From: an uncultured Streptococcus sp.
GTDB lineage: Bacteria > Bacillota > Bacilli > Lactobacillales > Streptococcaceae
Length of the DNA stretch: 14,759 bases
Direction: 5' to 3'
NCBI RefSeq assembly: GCF_959025735.1
Contig: NZ_CAUFJQ010000045.1
Span: 1-14,759, forward strand
Part shown: piece after piece, positions 14,617 to 14,759 of the stretch
How the letters are laid out: each line of letters begins with the position of its first letter
Position numbering within the stretch: position 1 is the stretch's first letter
Position numbers and translations under genes: made by a program
Notes under the pieces: model-generated
Database searches by the model: none
Told to the model about the DNA's origin: nothing
What the model saw: only the letters and a program-made list of their open reading frames with translations

Positions 14617-14759
14617 TTATTTATTATGTTTCCAATTGCTGTAGATCCCAAAAAGAATGATCCAGATGGTTGCTCCAACCGCTCCAATATAGGTTGATTT
14701 CTGTAAGAAGAGACAAACGAATACAAAGAGGAAGAAAACAATGGTCAATGGATTCAACA
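14617..14759 (-). CDS. Small membrane protein, C-terminal part (runs off the right edge)
   Basis: On the - strand a frame enters from the right edge and ends at a TAA (14617-14619), giving 46 residues. They read as a hydrophobic span (NPLTIVFFLFVFVCLFLQK), a short turn, a second span (YIGAVGATIWIILFGIY) and a basic end (SNWKHNK), clearly a membrane protein. A hairpin terminator at 14588-14611 follows at the right distance, which supports this strand and frame. The start and most of the length are outside the window if the protein is longer. I do not recognise the family. Confidence 0.65.
   Translation of the reverse strand, partial: LNPLTIVFFLFVFVCLFLQKSTYIGAVGATIWIILFGIYSNWKHNK

Noticed and set aside
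14466..14741. 91-residue - strand frame at the right end
   Set aside because: It runs through both terminators and opposite the 59-aa gene; the shifted frame ending at 14617 gives a convincing membrane protein with a terminator right after it.

Overview
The window looks like a chromosomal core region of a Streptococcus, most likely an oral viridans-type species. This rests on the proteins (PBP2X, RsmH, PepC, TrxB and CshB-like helicase of streptococcal type), the AT-rich low-GC Firmicutes base composition, canonical or extended -10 promoters, and a gene order (rsmH-ftsL-pbp2X-mraY / DEAD-box helicase / amino-acid ABC transporter / DUF4059 / trxB / pncB-nadE / pepC / pbp1a) that I recall from S. 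mutans. I cannot fix the species from sequence alone. No phage, plasmid, CRISPR, tRNA or rRNA signal was seen.

Layout, left to right. The 3' end of pbp1a (1-210, + strand) converges on pepC (362-1696, - strand), each with its own terminator. Almost everything from 362 to 14182 is on the - strand. It comprises pepC; a GNAT acetyltransferase; a 382-bp gene-poor gap with two 41-bp direct repeats; a pncB-nadE NAD-salvage operon; trxB; a small DUF4059-like membrane protein; an amino-acid ABC permease/ATPase pair (tcyBC-like); a CshB-like DEAD-box RNA helicase; and the division/cell-wall operon rsmH-ftsL-pbp2X-mraY. Right of rsmH, a 59-residue membrane protein (14333-14512, + strand) is transcribed divergently. 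It converges on the end of another small membrane protein gene that runs off the window (14617-14759, - strand).

How the genes fit together. rsmH, ftsL, pbp2X and mraY serve septal peptidoglycan synthesis and division, and pbp1a at the other end supplies a bifunctional peptidoglycan synthase. The tcyBC-like importer, lacking a substrate-binding protein here, sits beside trxB, suggesting a thiol/redox neighbourhood (cystine or glutathione import plus thioredoxin reduction). pncB and nadE convert nicotinate to NAD in two of the three salvage steps. pepC contributes intracellular peptide breakdown.

The most interesting signals are regulatory. (1) The 59-aa gene has its -10 box only 6 nt from the ATG and no Shine-Dalgarno, so its mRNA is predicted to be leaderless; the divergent rsmH promoter is almost the same. 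(2) An extended -10 promoter uses the stop codon of the ABC ATPase gene as its TGn element, and places a 13-bp terminator-like hairpin in the predicted 5' leader of the DUF4059-trxB transcript. (3) A repeat-flanked stretch lies between nadE and the acetyltransferase. Several start codons (trxB, tcyB, helicase, pbp2X, DUF4059) are placed downstream of the longest ORF start, using promoter and ribosome-binding-site positions.
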